A stretch of 64,000 nt of DNA from Kitagawia praeruptora (GCA_037693485.1 CM075351.1:71698001-71762000); one strand, 5' to 3'; counted from the stretch's first letter, positions 32,924 to 44,739 are shown. A program made the numbers and translations. The notes: generated from the letters alone by a model not told the origin.

Positions 32924-34648
32924 TTGAGGGATTAGTAGTTGTTATTGTATTATGTGTTCATGTAGGATTTCATGCTTTGCATATTAGTAGTAGTAAATTA
33001 TGCATTATTGTTCGTGTTATCTACGTTTGTTTCATATAGGACATTCTGTTTTTATGTTAGTATATCATGTGAGTTCATAATAGATTGCATTTGCATCCAT
33101 GCTTGATAGGAATTTTGTGTTGTTGACGCTTTTGATTGAGAAGTGATATGCTTTGTTCTTGTGCACACACATACACTAGTAAGTTGAAGCTAGTAGACTT
33201 GTTGAATGTTGTAAGTGATTAGAAGGATATGAATATGTGCAAGATGATTTAGTTTGCATGCTTTGAATACAAGTTGGTGCGTTAGAGAGATGTTGCTTGG
33301 GATTGAGTATGTTTTTCCACCAAGTGAGATTTTGAGCCTTATTGCATATTGCATATTATTTGTAATTTATTCGTTTGCTTGAGTGTCCACGGATTGTGTG
33401 CATTGCTAACAGTTGTTTGAGGTCTTTCTTGAAACGCATGACATTTTTTACGATTAAAATGATAAAGGCACTTAGGAATAACCGCATATTTTCCCATATT
33501 ACCACACCATGTTTACATGATCAATTAGTTAACCCATTGAGCTTAATCCTATTTTTCGGTGACATACCACATTACTTGCCTAGACCTTTTTCTTGTATTG
33601 GCCTTACATTAATTTGAACCCATATTGTCAAAGGCTAGTAGAGTGCTTAAGGGAGTAATAAGGTGTGCAAGGAGGGGTATTGTTGGTTTTACTTTTGGGG
33701 GAAATATTGAAAATTGGGTTTGGTGGTTTACTTGATAGTCGACATATGTAATAAAATTATGGGATCATTGTTTATATTATTGTTTGTGTTCTATTTAGCT
33801 CTCGGAAAAAAAAAAGAAAAAGAAAAAAAAGAGGAAAAAAAAAATGAAAAAAAATATTATGAGAGCATGTTTGTTTTTGTTGTGATCCTATTTTAGTCGA
33901 CTAATCGAGTGTTTATGTTAGTAAAAATTATGTGGGGGGGAATATGGTGTTGTGTATGATGTATTATGGTACTTACTAGCTTTTGACACTTCACCTATTT
34001 TAGCTTATTTGACATACCTTGTCCCTAGCCCCGTTACAACCCAATTAAAGACCTTTTGATTATCGTCATTGATGTATGTTGTGTTAAGAGTTAGATTGAT
34101 ACCAAATGTCAAGCATGCTTATGATTTTGTTGGAATTGAGTGATACACTTACCCTTGTTCTTGAGTGAATATTCTGTGTGAGTGGATTGTGAGTGTTTGC
34201 TTGTTCTTGCGTATGAGATCCCGAGTGTTGTCTCAAAGATGTGCTCTTGTAGGCTTAGCATGTTTACTAACTTGTTCTTACATTTGACATGGACTTGTGA
34301 GAACTTATGCATGTTAATTGAGTAGACTATGTGAATACTTGCACTTTCGACACCAAGACATTGCGTATTTACTTTGATTCTTAAGTTGATATGGCATGAG
34401 AGGATTTGAAGGTAAGGTAGATTAGATTAATTGCATTTTCATGTAGTTGCATTCATGCATTGCATTGCATTAGGTTAAATGGATTTTGTGGGTACATTCA
34501 CTATAGGCCCTCACGAGACCTTACTCGTCCACTAGGGCTGCCTAGGGGTTTAAAGGGCTTGTTGCATATGCCAAATGCAACCGTGATCACCTACGGAAGT
34601 GGTACTAGTTAGTTAGTTGTAATTGTTAATGCTTGAGGACAAGCATCG

Positions 34649-34665
34649 GTTTAAGTTTGGGGGTG
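34649..34665 (+). promoter_or_regulatory. Element B 3' polypurine tract
   Basis: GTTTAAGTTTGGGGGTG lies directly before the 3' LTR start (TGATAAG at 34666), the expected site of plus-strand priming. Confidence 0.8.
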
Positions 34666-36184
34666 TGATAAGTGGATTTTATATCTACTTGGAACATTCT
34701 AAATCGGCTTAAATTGATTGTCTTGGACTCAAGTTTCTTGTAGTTTTGATGTGTTTTGCTTAGTTGTGCAGGTTTACAAGAATGTTGATTAAGGTGGATG
34801 CTTCTATAATTTTTTGGAAATTAATTGATTAAAATTCGGATTTTCTGGGAAGGCTGCGCAGCTTACACTGTTTTGGCCATATCTGGAGCTCTGTAAGTCC
34901 GTTTTTAGCGATCTTACTGCCCACGCGAAGCTTGAGAGATTTTCTACAACTTGGGATAGGAAGCACGTGCAAGTAATATGTTGATTAAAATCGCGCGCCT
35001 GTTCTAGTTAAAGAATTAAAGAAGGCTGGGAAATTCCTGTTTTGCCCTTTTCAAGTTCTAATTATATTCCGGGCAGGTTTTAGCACCTTAATTAAATTCT
35101 AATTGTAATAGAAGATAAAATTCTTACTGGGCAAGAAATCTAGAGCCTATAAAAACACATCCTACCATTGTAATATAGATATACAGAATATCATAGTTTT
35201 ATTATTGTAACCAGCTCAGATCTGCAAGAGAAAAAAGGAGAGAAGGATTCAAGCTCGGTGACAAGCAAGGATCTAGATCATCTTCATCTTTTGTATACGT
35301 TGAATCATAGATTTGTTTTCTCAACTCTTAATCTTAATAACATCGTTATTATTTTCTTTCATATCTTGTTTATTATCATGTTTTAATCAAATCCCATGAC
35401 GATGAACGGTTCAATTATGGGCTAATCGTTGTCGTGGGATCCTAGTGGATTTATCTATGTAGCCTAGTAGTTTGTATGCCTTAAAGATTTATGTGTGGTG
35501 AATGCTTGATATCCTTGTATGGTTGTGCTTATTGAATTTAGGTGCGTCACGAACATCTAATTTGTTAATCTCTTGCTAAACGAGAGTGGATCTTGAGATT
35601 TAGAACTTGCCATGCTAGCATAGGATAGGTTGATGTTAAGCATCATGATTTGTGGCATGAATAGAGATATTATGCTACCCTATGTGATCTAAGTGGATAA
35701 CTTGTGCTTAAACCTTTATGTTTTCAAATTCTATAGAGATATAGGGTCTAAACATAATAGGTGCCTATTCATCTTCTATCTCTTTTGTGGATGTATGTGT
35801 AGATTGGTACTAGTATACCGAGAGGTAACTTTTACTCTTTTCGTGTTATCCGATCAGATATCAAGACCATTACATGTTTTAATTAAAGGCTGCAACTCTA
35901 AGTGAAGTAGATGATGAAACTAGGATTCCATGTTTATTCTCATATAAGTAATTCGATTTTTATTCTCGTTAAATATTTAATTCTTAGTTTTATAATTCGC
36001 ATCTTAGTATAATTTAGATAATCAACCCCAATTTGTTACTTTTCTTAGCAGTGAATTAAAACCATACATTGTTGCATAGGCATATTTACTGAATTGAACA
36101 CCACTCTAGATCTCTGTGGGAACGAACTTGATTTAATCATATATTACTTGTGACAACGTGCGCTTGCGTGAATTTAGTATAACA
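34666..36184 (+). repeat. Element B 3' LTR (1519 bp)
   Basis: It is a direct copy of 23864-25374, longer by an 8-bp insertion in the AGTTAAAGAA segment near 35015. The TATAAAA box is at 35147-35153. It ends AGTATAACA before the right target duplication AGGTA. Confidence 0.93.
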
Positions 36185-36189
36185 AGGTA

Positions 36190-37240
36190 CCACCGAGATG
36201 TGGGACATGATACAGATGATTGTAGGCAGTTAAAAGATGAGATTGAGTTCTTGATCCGAAAAGGAAAGTTGAGTAGGTTTACGAAGGGTGAAGATCATGG
36301 AACCCAAACAAGGGATTATGACAGGAGAGACAATAACAGAAGAGATAATGATCGTGATCGTAGCACACAGCCCCGAGGGCCAGTTATCAACATGATTTGG
36401 GGAGGCCCGACAGTGGCCAACACAACTTGAAACTCTCGAAAGGCGTTTGCCAGAGAGGTTATGCACATCGTGGGAGAGGCCCCGAAACTTGCCAGGACCA
36501 AAATCGAAATTGGTTTTGATGACTCTAACCTTGAAGGGGTGAAGTTCACCCATGATGACCCGTTGGTCATAACTCCTGTAATTGGAAACTTAGAGGTAAA
36601 GCGAGTCTTGATAGACAATGGAGCTTCTGTTGATATCTTGTTTCATGACGCGTTTGTGAAAATGGGGTACACTGACTCTCAGTTGACCCCAACCAACATG
36701 CCCATCTATGGGTTTAATGGAGTTGAGTCCAAAGTTGAAAGGACTATTCAGTTGCCCATGACAATCGGACAAGAACCTAAGGAGGCTACTCAGATGTTGA
36801 ATTTTCTGGTAATCAAAGCATCCTCGACTTATAATGCAATCCTGGGAAGGACTGGACTTCATGCGTTTAAGGATGTTGCCTCAACTTACCAAATGAAGAT
36901 TAAGTTTCCAACCAGGAGTGGTGTTGGAGAACATAAGGGCAACCAGAAGATGGCAAGAAGTTGCTATGTGTCTGCATTAAGGGCTGATGGAGTCGAGGGG
37001 CAGGTACTCCTGATTGAAGACATGGATGTCCGTGGTGACGATGAACACCGAGGGAAGCCAGCAGAGGATTTGATCCCCATACCTCCAGAGCTGGGCAAAC
37101 CTGAGAAAGTTACTTATATAGGAGCTTCACTGAAGGAACCCTTAAAGGGCAAATTGATGGCCTTCTTACAAGAGAACAGTGATGTGTTTGCTTGGACTGC
37201 AGCTGATATGCCAGGGATTGATCCCCAACTCATAGGTTGA
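36190..37240 (+). pseudogene. Element A gag C-terminus and protease
   Basis: Immediately after B the element A frame resumes in the zinc knuckle, a CX2HX4HX4C arrangement typical of Tat Gag, followed by CRQLKDEIEFLIRKGKLS. TGA at 36428-36430 interrupts the frame. The protease region follows at 36461-37240 with VLIDNGASVDILF, in which the usual D-S/T-G is D-N-G, and a GRTGLHAF block. A Tat linker ending MPGIDPQLIG leads to a TGA at 37238-37240. Loss of a few bases there shifts the frame, and the next 140 bp need at least two more frame changes before RT becomes readable. Confidence 0.85.
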
Positions 37241-39037
37241 ATGTTGATCCTGAACGAAAAACAATAAAATAGAAGAAGAGGAATTTTGCTCCTGAAAGGT
37301 AAGAGGCCATTAATCAAGAAGTTGTTAAGCTCCTAGAGGCTGGGTTTATTTTCAATTCCCTGAATGGTTAGCTAATCCCGTGATGGTCAAAAAGACGAAT
37401 GAGAAGTGGAGGATGTGTATAGACTTCACCGATTTAAATGACGCATGTCCGAAGGATTGTTTTCCCCTGCCAAGGATAGACATGTTGATAGATGCCACGG
37501 CTGGACATGAGATGTTGAGCTTCATGGACGGGTTCAGCGGCTACAATCAGATTAAGATGCACAAGGATGACATCCCAAAGGTATCTTTCATAACTAACTT
37601 TGGTGTTTTCTGCTATCTTATTATGGCTTTTGGTTTAAAGAATGCAGGCGCTGCTTACCAACGACTGGTGAATAAGATATTCGTCCATCTGATTGGAAAA
37701 ACCATGGAGGTCTATGTTGATGACATGTTAGTCAAGAGCCTTTTCAAGGCAGATCACATCAAGCACCTCAGAGAGGCATTTGAAGTGCTGAGGCACAACA
37801 AGATGATATTGAATCCAGCCAAGTGTGCTTTTGGCATTGGATCAGGAATGTTTTTGGGTCTGATGGTTTCAAAAAGAGGCATAGAGGCCAACCTTGACAA
37901 GATCAAAATGATTCTAGACATGGAACCACCCCGCTCTATACGAGATGTACATAAGCTAACTGGCCGGGTGACAAGTGCTTGCCTTTCTTTCAAGCATTGA
38001 AGAAGGTGAAATTTTTTGAGTGGACTCCTGAAAGCCAAGAGGCCTTTGGACAGTTGAAAAAGTACATGGCAGAAGCCCCGTTGTTGGCCAAGCCTAGTCC
38101 CGGAGAGACTCTTTATTTATATCTGGCGGTATCTGATCAAGCATTGAGTGCCGTCCTCGATCGAGAAGAGAATAAGGTTCAGAGACGCATCTACTACGTG
38201 AGCAAGGTGTTGCATGGGGCTGAGTTGAATTACTCTCCAATTGAGAAGTTTGCTTTGGCATTGGTAACAGCATCAAGGAAGCTGCGACCTTATTTTCAGG
38301 CACACAAAATTGAAGTTTTGACGAACCAGCAGTTAAGAAACATATTGCATAGCCCGAAGGCCAGTGGAAGGCTAATCAAGTAGGTAATAGAACTTAGAGA
38401 ATTTGACATTAAGTATAAGCCTCGCACAGCCATCAAGGCTCAGGCATTGGCTGACTTCGTGGTTGAATGCACCACTGACAACCAAGAAGTCGGGGGGTAG
38501 GAGATACTGACTACCACTGGGAAAGAGGATAAAGATGAGGAACCTGTACCTGATCTGAAGGAGTATTGGGTGCTCTATTTTGATGGAGCATCAAAAACAA
38601 AAACTAGTGGTGCAGGTTTAGTTTTGCAAAGCCCCGATGGGTTCACAATTGAATATGCTTTGAAGTTGGACTTTCCGACAACCAACAACGAAGCGGAGTA
38701 CGAAGCCTTGATAGCCGGTTTAGGCTTGGCCAGAATCATGAGAGTCAAGAATCTCAAAGTATGTGGGGATTCAAGAATAGTGGTATCGCAGGTGAATGGT
38801 GAATTTGAAGCCAAGGATGAAACTATGGCGAAGTATCTGAGAGTTGTGAAAGCTGTTATGACTCAGTGTGATGAATGCTATGTGGAGCACATTCTGAGAG
38901 AAGAGAACGTTAAGGCACACTCAAGTAAGTCTAAAGCTCATGACATAGCTGGGACTCAAGTAAGTCTGCCAAGGCACACTCCTAGGGCACAATTTTCTTC
39001 TATAGAACTCGATACCAATTTGACAGAGCCATCATAG
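37241..39037 (+). pseudogene. Element A RT and dual RNase H, truncated
   Basis: RT (37380-37960) has MCIDFTDLNDACPKDCFPLP, FMDGFSGYNQI and the catalytic YVDD intact. A deletion near 37970 removes part of the connection and shifts the frame. The first RNase H (about 37990-38380) has AVSDQALSAVLDRE and LNYSPIEKFALALV and lacks the usual acidic quartet, as expected in Tat. TAG (38381-38383) and TAG (38498-38500) interrupt it. The second, archaeal-type RNase H (38565-38900) has LYFDGASKTKTSGAGLVL, TNNEAEYEALIAGL and CGDSRIVVSQV. After about 38920 similarity is lost and no integrase follows. Confidence 0.85.
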
Positions 39038-39329
39038 TGTTGTTTATCTAACTAGAAGAAGCCGATATATGTTTCAAGAATGATATGACAATGAGTAGTG
39101 TCGTTTCCTTTTGGTAATTTTAGTTTTACTCTTTGTGCAGAGGTTAATTTTGTGAGTGTGTCAAAAGTCGTTGGTTAACATTTTCATTTCGTATACTGAT
39201 TGAACTATTGGAGTACCCATTACTATGATTGTGATAGAAAAAGTTACAATAATGTGTTTTATTTGGGATTTGGGGACATTTGATTGTGGAATGTGGATAT
39301 AGACTCTAAAGTTTAGTGTGAATTTGTAG
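39038..39329 (+). other. Intron-like DNA before the NOP56-like exon
   Basis: This stretch is T-rich and has no supported reading frame. It ends in a TTTGTAG acceptor used by the following exon, so it is probably the retained intron (or its 3' part) of the captured gene. A second TTTGTGCAG acceptor-like site lies at about 39132. Confidence 0.45.
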
Positions 39330-39661
39330 GTATAATGACTGCTGAGTTGCACAAGTTTTTCTTACTTCATTTCCTAGAAATTAAGCCTGGCAAGAAGAAA
39401 AAATTCAGTTTAAGAGTAGCAGACCCTGAACTCGGTTACAACATATATAAAGCAGCAAAGATCCCCTGCCAGAGTACTTCCTTCATTCGCGAGCTTCTTC
39501 TTAGTGCATGCTTGCTTATTGATCACTTCACTAAAGATTTTGATGCGACAAAAATTGCTATTGAAAATGTGGATAATGAAGGATCTAGAGTTGATTTTGT
39601 TCGCAATAGTGATGACACGCCTACAAATGGAGACACTACTGTAAAAGAATATAAAGAGTAG
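39330..39661 (+). pseudogene. NOP56-like exon fragment
   Basis: The exon begins after an AG acceptor at 39328-39329. Its first about 70 codons (IMTAELHKFFLLHFLEIKPG, FSLRVADPELGYNIYKAAKI, then PCQSTSFIRELL) follow the N-terminal domain of plant NOP56, the core protein of C/D-box snoRNPs that directs rRNA 2'-O-methylation in the nucleolus. The usual LRGVRLHFDRFIKDL is degraded to LLSACLLIDHFTKDF. The next 40 codons, to TAG at 39659-39661, do not match NOP56. The coiled-coil and Nop domains are absent. The retained acceptor shows a genomic copy, not a processed one. It lies between elements A and C. Confidence 0.7.
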
Positions 39662-39758
39662 AAGCTCAGACTAAAACTTTTAAATACTTGTTTGTGGAAG
39701 CCTTTATTAGCTACTTTGTTCTTTAACATGGTCTCTTAGCTTAATTAAAGTAATTTTT
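39662..39758. other. Short noncoding spacer
   Basis: About 100 bp of AT-rich DNA separate the NOP56-like fragment from the LTR of element C. I see nothing distinct in it. Confidence 0.5.
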
Positions 39759-40364
39759 TGTTAGGAATAATTCATGAGTTGTGATGTTAAGAATAGAATT
39801 TTTCTTATACTTCTTGTACATCCTAATCTATAAAGGATTTAGCACTTTGTATAGGATATATGTGTTAGACAGTAATCTGTAGAGGTTAGTCAGGAACAAG
39901 GCATCAAGGACTACATTTCAGGAACTGAGATCAGATCCTGATACGGCAAGTCAAATACTGATGAGATGATCAGATCCTGATGCAATGTGAAATCCTGATA
40001 TCAGTCTTGTTACTGATGATGTCATTACGGATGCTACAAAAACTGGAAAGTGCTATAAAACATGATCTTTATTTGAAGAACAAGCAAGAAGATATCATGA
40101 AGGAAAGAGTTTACTCTCTCTATATCATTGTATTATGTGTAGTTCGTAAGGTTTGTATTCCAGAGTACGAAACAAACAGAGAGAGATTTGTGTGGAGAGC
40201 AGCTGCTAAAGGTATTGTACACCTTTTGTAGAGTTTGTATATGATTTCATTAATACAAATAGTTTGATTTATTCGTTTGTTCTTGTTCATATACGTAAGC
40301 AAAAATCAGACACGATTAAATAACTTGTATTCAACGCCCCTTCTACAAGTTATTCGGGTTAACA
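39759..40364 (+). repeat. Element C 5' LTR
   Basis: The LTR ends TATTCGGGTTAACA before the PBS. The start is placed at TGTTAGGAATAATTCATG (39759); another candidate, TGTTAGACAG, is at 39863. No second LTR exists to decide. A GATCAGATCCTGAT word is repeated several times (about 39920-40010). A TATAAAA-type box (CTATAAAACATG) is near 40053. Confidence 0.65.
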
Positions 40365-40365
40365 A

Positions 40366-40384
40366 TTGGTATCAGAGCAGGTTG
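40366..40384 (+). promoter_or_regulatory. Element C primer-binding site
   Basis: TTGGTATCAGAGCAGGTT follows the LTR by one base. It is the standard plant copia site complementary to the 3' end of initiator tRNA-Met. Confidence 0.85.
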
Positions 40385-40413
40385 ATTTTGGATAATCATA
40401 AAGATCTGCAATC

Positions 40414-42715
40414 ATGTCTGGTTACAAGGATGGTAATACTAAAATCCATATGCTCAAGAGAAACGAGTATACTCTGTGGGAAGTAAAGATGCTGCATCAC
40501 TTGGAAGCAACAGACCCTGATTATCTTGATAGGATAAGAGATGGACCTTTTGTTCCAACAAGGGTATTTGCTCAAGAAACTGTTGAAGGAAAAGTAATTC
40601 CAGAACATATAGGAGAGAAGCCTAAATCTGAATGGTCAGATAAGGACATGGAGAACGTTCTTAAGGATGCTAAAGTGAGAAACATACTGTTTAACTGTCT
40701 TGATTCTGCTCTCACTAACTATGTTCTTTCTTGTAAGACTGCTAAGGAAATATGGGACAATCTGAAGGTTCATTGTGAAGGAACTAAGCCTATCAGGAAG
40801 AATATGAGGACACTTCTCATCCAACAGTATGAGTATTTTGAATCCAAGTCTGGTGAGTCACTAACTGATACCTTTGATAGGTTTACTAAAATCATCAATG
40901 AGATGGCCATGCACGGCAAATATTATGACTTGGAGGATATAAATACAAAGTTCATGAAAGCTCTGCCTAATTTCTACAGTGAGAAGATGTCTGCAATTGA
41001 GGAAGCTAATGATCTGGATGAAATATCATTATAGGCAGTGTATGGAAAATTAAGGGCTTTTGAACTCGATAGGCAGCAGAAGAAGAGCAGGAGTGAAGGA
41101 AAAATGAAAACTGTTGCACTTACTGCTCAATCTGATCCAAAGAAGCTTCCAGAAGAACATGATGTTGAGCCTACTGTAAAGGATTCAAGGAAGAAGAAAA
41201 GCAAAGAAAACTCTGAGTCAAAGACTACTGATATAGACTCTGACGATAGTGATTCTGAATCAGAGATGCAAGAACTCTTTGCTATGTTTGCTAAAGCTTT
41301 CAAGAAAGGAAGATTCAATAAGAGAAGATTTAGCAAAAGACTTTTCAGAAGAAAGAAGAGAAGAAGGGTGATAAGGGTAAGAGTACAATTGCCAAGCTTG
41401 ATAAAGCAAAGATCAAGTGCTTTAACTGCAGCGAGCTTGGACACTTTGCAAGTGAGTGTAAGAAGCCTAGAAATTCAGGAAAGGGTAATGCACTCATGGT
41501 CACACAGAAGGATTGGGCTGATTCTAGTGATTCTGAAGATGAATTGGATTATGACAACATTGCATTGATGGCAAATGCTTCAGACAAACCTGGATCTCCA
41601 AAAAAAACTTCTTCATCTTCTGTAAAGGTATCACTTCACTCTCTTGATTCATTTGATAGCTTAGATTCTGAGGATATTAGATCTATTCATGTTGAATTTA
41701 AGAATCTTATGACTAATTTCAAAATTTTTACTAGTGAAAGAGATGAACTTAAGGTTAAGAATGATGAATTAGTTGATAGAAATAATTTTCTTGAATCTGA
41801 GTTAATTTTAATGGAAGAATACAGGTTAAGTACTGATAAAGCTAAGCATGATTATAGTGTTATCCTTGAAGCTTATGACTATGTCAGAAACGAACTAGAG
41901 GGAGAGAGAGATGTAATTAAGACCATTAACACTTCTGGTAAAAAGACTCAAGAAATCTTTGAAAATGGAATTCTTGGTAAAGTTAATGGTTTAGGTTTTG
42001 ATAAGGCTAGGAAAAAAATAGTGTAGCTATTGTCAATGATGATAGTAAACAAGAAGCTAGCACGTCTAAATCTGAAGGTAGGAAGATAGTTTCTGAACCT
42101 AAACATGTTAAATTCGTTGATTCACAAGGTACCCCCATTGTACACAAGAGAATTAACAATAGTAATTAAGATGAGAAGGTGTTAGAGAGACCTAATGTTA
42201 ACATAGGTTTTCTGTCTAAGTCTAAGTTGAAACAGAGACTAGATAGTCTTTCAGAGTCTAGCAAAACCAAGAGGAATATGAATGGAAAAGAAGGTATTAA
42301 CAAAGAGAATAATTACAAGAAAGTACCTGATGCACCTAGGAAGAAATGCTATAAGTATGGAAATCATAATCATTTGGCCCTAGACTGCAATCAAAAACCT
42401 TCTTGGAAAACTGAGTCCAGATTCCCCAAGACTCAAAAAATTCAATACCAACCGCACAAAGCTTGTTATCATTGTGGTAGTTTACTTCATTCCATTTATA
42501 TGTGTAGAGAATATCAAGAACTGTATTATGACTATTATTCTCTGAAATCTGAAACTCCTAGTCACAAACAGTTTGTGAAATCATAGTCTAAGGCTGACTC
42601 TGAGACAGGTAAGTCAAAAGCAAAATCTTCAAAGCCTGTTGTTTCTAAATCTAGTAAGAAAGGATCCAATCAAAGTTGGGTCCTAAAAAATTCTAACTAG
42701 TTACTTTTTGTTTGC
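40414..42715 (+). pseudogene. Element C gag and gag-pro linker
   Basis: ATG 40414 opens a UBN2-type copia Gag (KRNEYTLWEVKMLHHLEATD, CKTAKEIWDNLKVHCEG, LTDTFDRFTKIINEM). TAG at 41032-41034 interrupts it. A frame change near 41350 is needed to read the canonical knuckle CFNCSELGHFASEC (about 41420-41462). The linker, in yet another frame after about 42010, carries two more boxes: CYKYGNHNHLALDC, in which the second cysteine is tyrosine, and CYHCGSLLHSIYMC. TAG (42583-42585) and later stops follow. The multiple boxes and long acidic linker (DSEDELDYDNIALMAN) are typical of Sirevirus Gag. Confidence 0.8.
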
Positions 42716-42729
42716 AGGGCACAGGGAAG

Positions 42730-44739
42730 AATCATTCAATTATTTTGGACAGTGGATGCTCTGGACATATGACTGGAAAGAAGTCCCTGCTTACAAAGTT
42801 TGAGAAGAAAGCTGGCCTAGTAATATCATTTGGAGATGGCAACAAATGAGAAACACTGGGATATGGCTCAATTGTTTTGGGGAATGTCATCATAGAAAAT
42901 GTAGCACTGGTTGAAGGCTTGAAACACACACTTTTAAGCATAAGTCAACTGGGTGATAAAGGTTACCAATCAATCTTTGATAGAGAAGGATGCAAAATCT
43001 TGAATATGAAGAATGGAGACATTGTTCTAACTGGTCAAAGACATGGTAACATCTATGAAGCCAGCTTGAGTGACACATCTAAAGGAATTGTTAGATGTCT
43101 CTACATCAAGGCATCAAATGAAGAAAGCTGGAATTGGCACAAGAAGCTCTCACATCTAAATTTCAAGAAGCTTAATCAACTTGTTAAGCACAATTTGGTG
43201 AGAGGCCTACCTCATGCAAATTATGTGCAAGATGGACTTTGTGATGCTTGTCAACTTGGAAAACAGAGAAGAACTACTTTCAAGAGCAAGACAGAAAATT
43301 CAATTACTGAACCATTCCACATGATGCATCTTGACTTATTTGGTCCAGTAAACATTATGTCTATCAGCAAGAAAAGATATGCTCTAGTGATAGTGGATGA
43401 TTACACAAGGTTCACATGGGTATTCTTTCTACATAAAAAGGATGAGGCTCCTCAGCAAATCATTGAACTTGTCAAGAATATTCAGAATAGCTCTGAGTAC
43501 AAAGTCAAAGTACTTAGAAGTGACAATGGTACAGAATTCAAGAATTCTACAATGGAGGAGTATTGTGCAGACAATGGAATTACTCAACAATTTTCTGCAC
43601 CTGGCACACCTCAACAAAATGGTGAAGTAGAAAGAAAGAACAGAACTCTCATCAAGGCAGCAAGAACCATGCTTGCAGATGCTAAGCTTCTAACCTATTT
43701 CTGGGCAGAAGCTATCAACACTGCATGTTTCACTCAAAATTGTACCTTGGTAAATAGTCATTGTAAGACTCCTTATGAGATGATCAAAGGGAAGAAACAA
43801 AGTGTGAAATTCTTTCACATCATTGGATGTAAATGCTATGTCCTGAAAGCTCATCCAGAACAACTTGGAAAGTTTGAAGCCAAATCGGATGAAGCAATCT
43901 TTCTAGGATACTCAACAACAAAGGCCTTCAAAGTTTATAATCTCAGAACTCACATTGTTATGGAATCAATTCATGTTGCATTTGATGACAAGAAATTTGG
44001 AATTCTACAAACTGATGAAAGCCATGACAATTTGGAATTTGAAAATCTTAAGGATTCTGAGATTCTCTCCAGTAATGATGAAGGTTCTCCAGAAGAAAGT
44101 TCTATTTCTTCTCAAAGGAATGATATTGTTGAGGGGGAGCAAATCAATCAAGGAGAACACAATGCTCATCAGGAGTAGACTAATCATTCAGAGTCTACTC
44201 CGTCAGGAACTGATCCTTCAGAGACTAATGAAGGAAGATCAGAAACAAGCAGCAGTATTGATTTTAATGATTCTACTGATCAATGGGGAGTTTTTGAAGG
44301 TGAAGAAAGATCTTCTACAAGAGATACCACTAACTCAGGGGGAGAATCTAGCAGGAGCGATCTACCACCTGTTAGAAAATGGACAAGGGATCATACTGAA
44401 GATTTGATTATTGGTGATCCAAATAGTGGTGTTCAAACTAGAAGATCAGTTCAAAATGAATGCTTGTACAGTTGTTTTCTCTCAAAGAATGAACCTAAAA
44501 AGGTTGAAGAAGCCTTACAGGATACTGATTGGGTAATTGCAATGCAGGAGGAATTAAATAAGTTTGAGAGAAACAAATTACGGAAATTAGTACCAAGACC
44601 TAAACACAGATCTATTGTTAGTGCAAGATGGGTTTTCAGAAACAAGCTAGATGAATCTGGTATGATTGTAAGAAACAAGGCTAGACTGGAGGCCAAAGGA
44701 TACTCTTAGGAGGAAGGAATTGACTATGATGAAACCTTT
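42730..44739 (+). pseudogene. Element C protease-integrase-RT start
   Basis: In one frame: protease (ILDSGCSGHMTG at about 42745), TGA at 42847-42849, the pre-integrase zinc region (WHKKLSHLNF...CDACQLGK, about 43135-43265), and the integrase core with all three acidic residues visible in HLDLFGPVN, RSDNGTEF and NGEVERKN (about 43330-43640). After TAG at 44176-44178 an acidic linker leads to the RT N-terminus (WVIAMQEELNKFERNK, SARWVFRNKLDE). TAG at 44707-44709 precedes GIDYDETF, where the element is cut off. Integrase itself is uninterrupted over 433 codons, but the product would lack RT. Confidence 0.85.

Larger units (their letters stand above)
32852..34665 (+). other. Element B 3' noncoding region
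   Basis: About 1.8 kb without a supported gene separates the third ORF from the 3' LTR. An internal polypurine-like tract lies at its start and the true tract at its end. There is an A/G-rich low-complexity run at about 33804-33860. The remainder is moderately AT-rich and lacks open frames above 80 codons. Confidence 0.7.
23859..36189 (+). mobile_element. Element B: Athila-like Ty3/gypsy, near intact
   Basis: B occupies 23864-36184 (12.3 kb) and is flanked by a perfect 5-bp duplication AGGTA (23859-23863 and 36185-36189). It has LTRs of 1511 and 1519 bp, a PBS, one uninterrupted gag-pol frame, a third ORF, two polypurine tracts and TG...CA LTR ends. The two LTRs differ by about 11 substitutions and one 8-bp insertion by eye, so insertion is geologically recent. 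The large size, the tRNA-primer type, the post-pol ORF and the long noncoding 3' region fit the Athila lineage. Confidence 0.93.
21775..39037 (+). mobile_element. Element A: Tat-like Ty3/gypsy, interrupted and truncated
   Basis: A single LTR (about 21775-22265), PBS, gag, protease, RT, RNase H and a second RNase H are recognisable in order on the plus strand. Element B (23864-36184) is inserted inside gag. No integrase or 3' LTR is present. Recognisable coding stops in the second RNase H/linker region near 38920, so the element is 3'-truncated. The second, archaeal-type RNase H after the standard one is the mark of the Tat lineage. The reading frame carries at least three nonsense codons and several deletions, so A is much older than B. 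Confidence 0.85.
39759..44739 (+). mobile_element. Element C: Ty1/copia (Sirevirus-like), 3'-truncated
   Basis: Plus-strand order: LTR, PBS, gag with zinc knuckles, protease, integrase, start of RT. It stops abruptly after the GIDYDETF block of RT near 44737. The remaining RT, RNase H and its own 3' LTR are missing. The integrase-before-RT order is diagnostic of Ty1/copia. The iMet-type PBS and the long Gag with extra cysteine motifs between the first knuckle and protease fit the Sirevirus group. Several stops and frameshifts show it is inactive. Confidence 0.85.

Noticed and set aside
39863..39872. Element C LTR starting at TGTTAGACAG
   Set aside because: Possible, but TGTTAGGAATAATTC at 39759 gives a more typical start and a 606-bp LTR. 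Neither can be proved without the second LTR.
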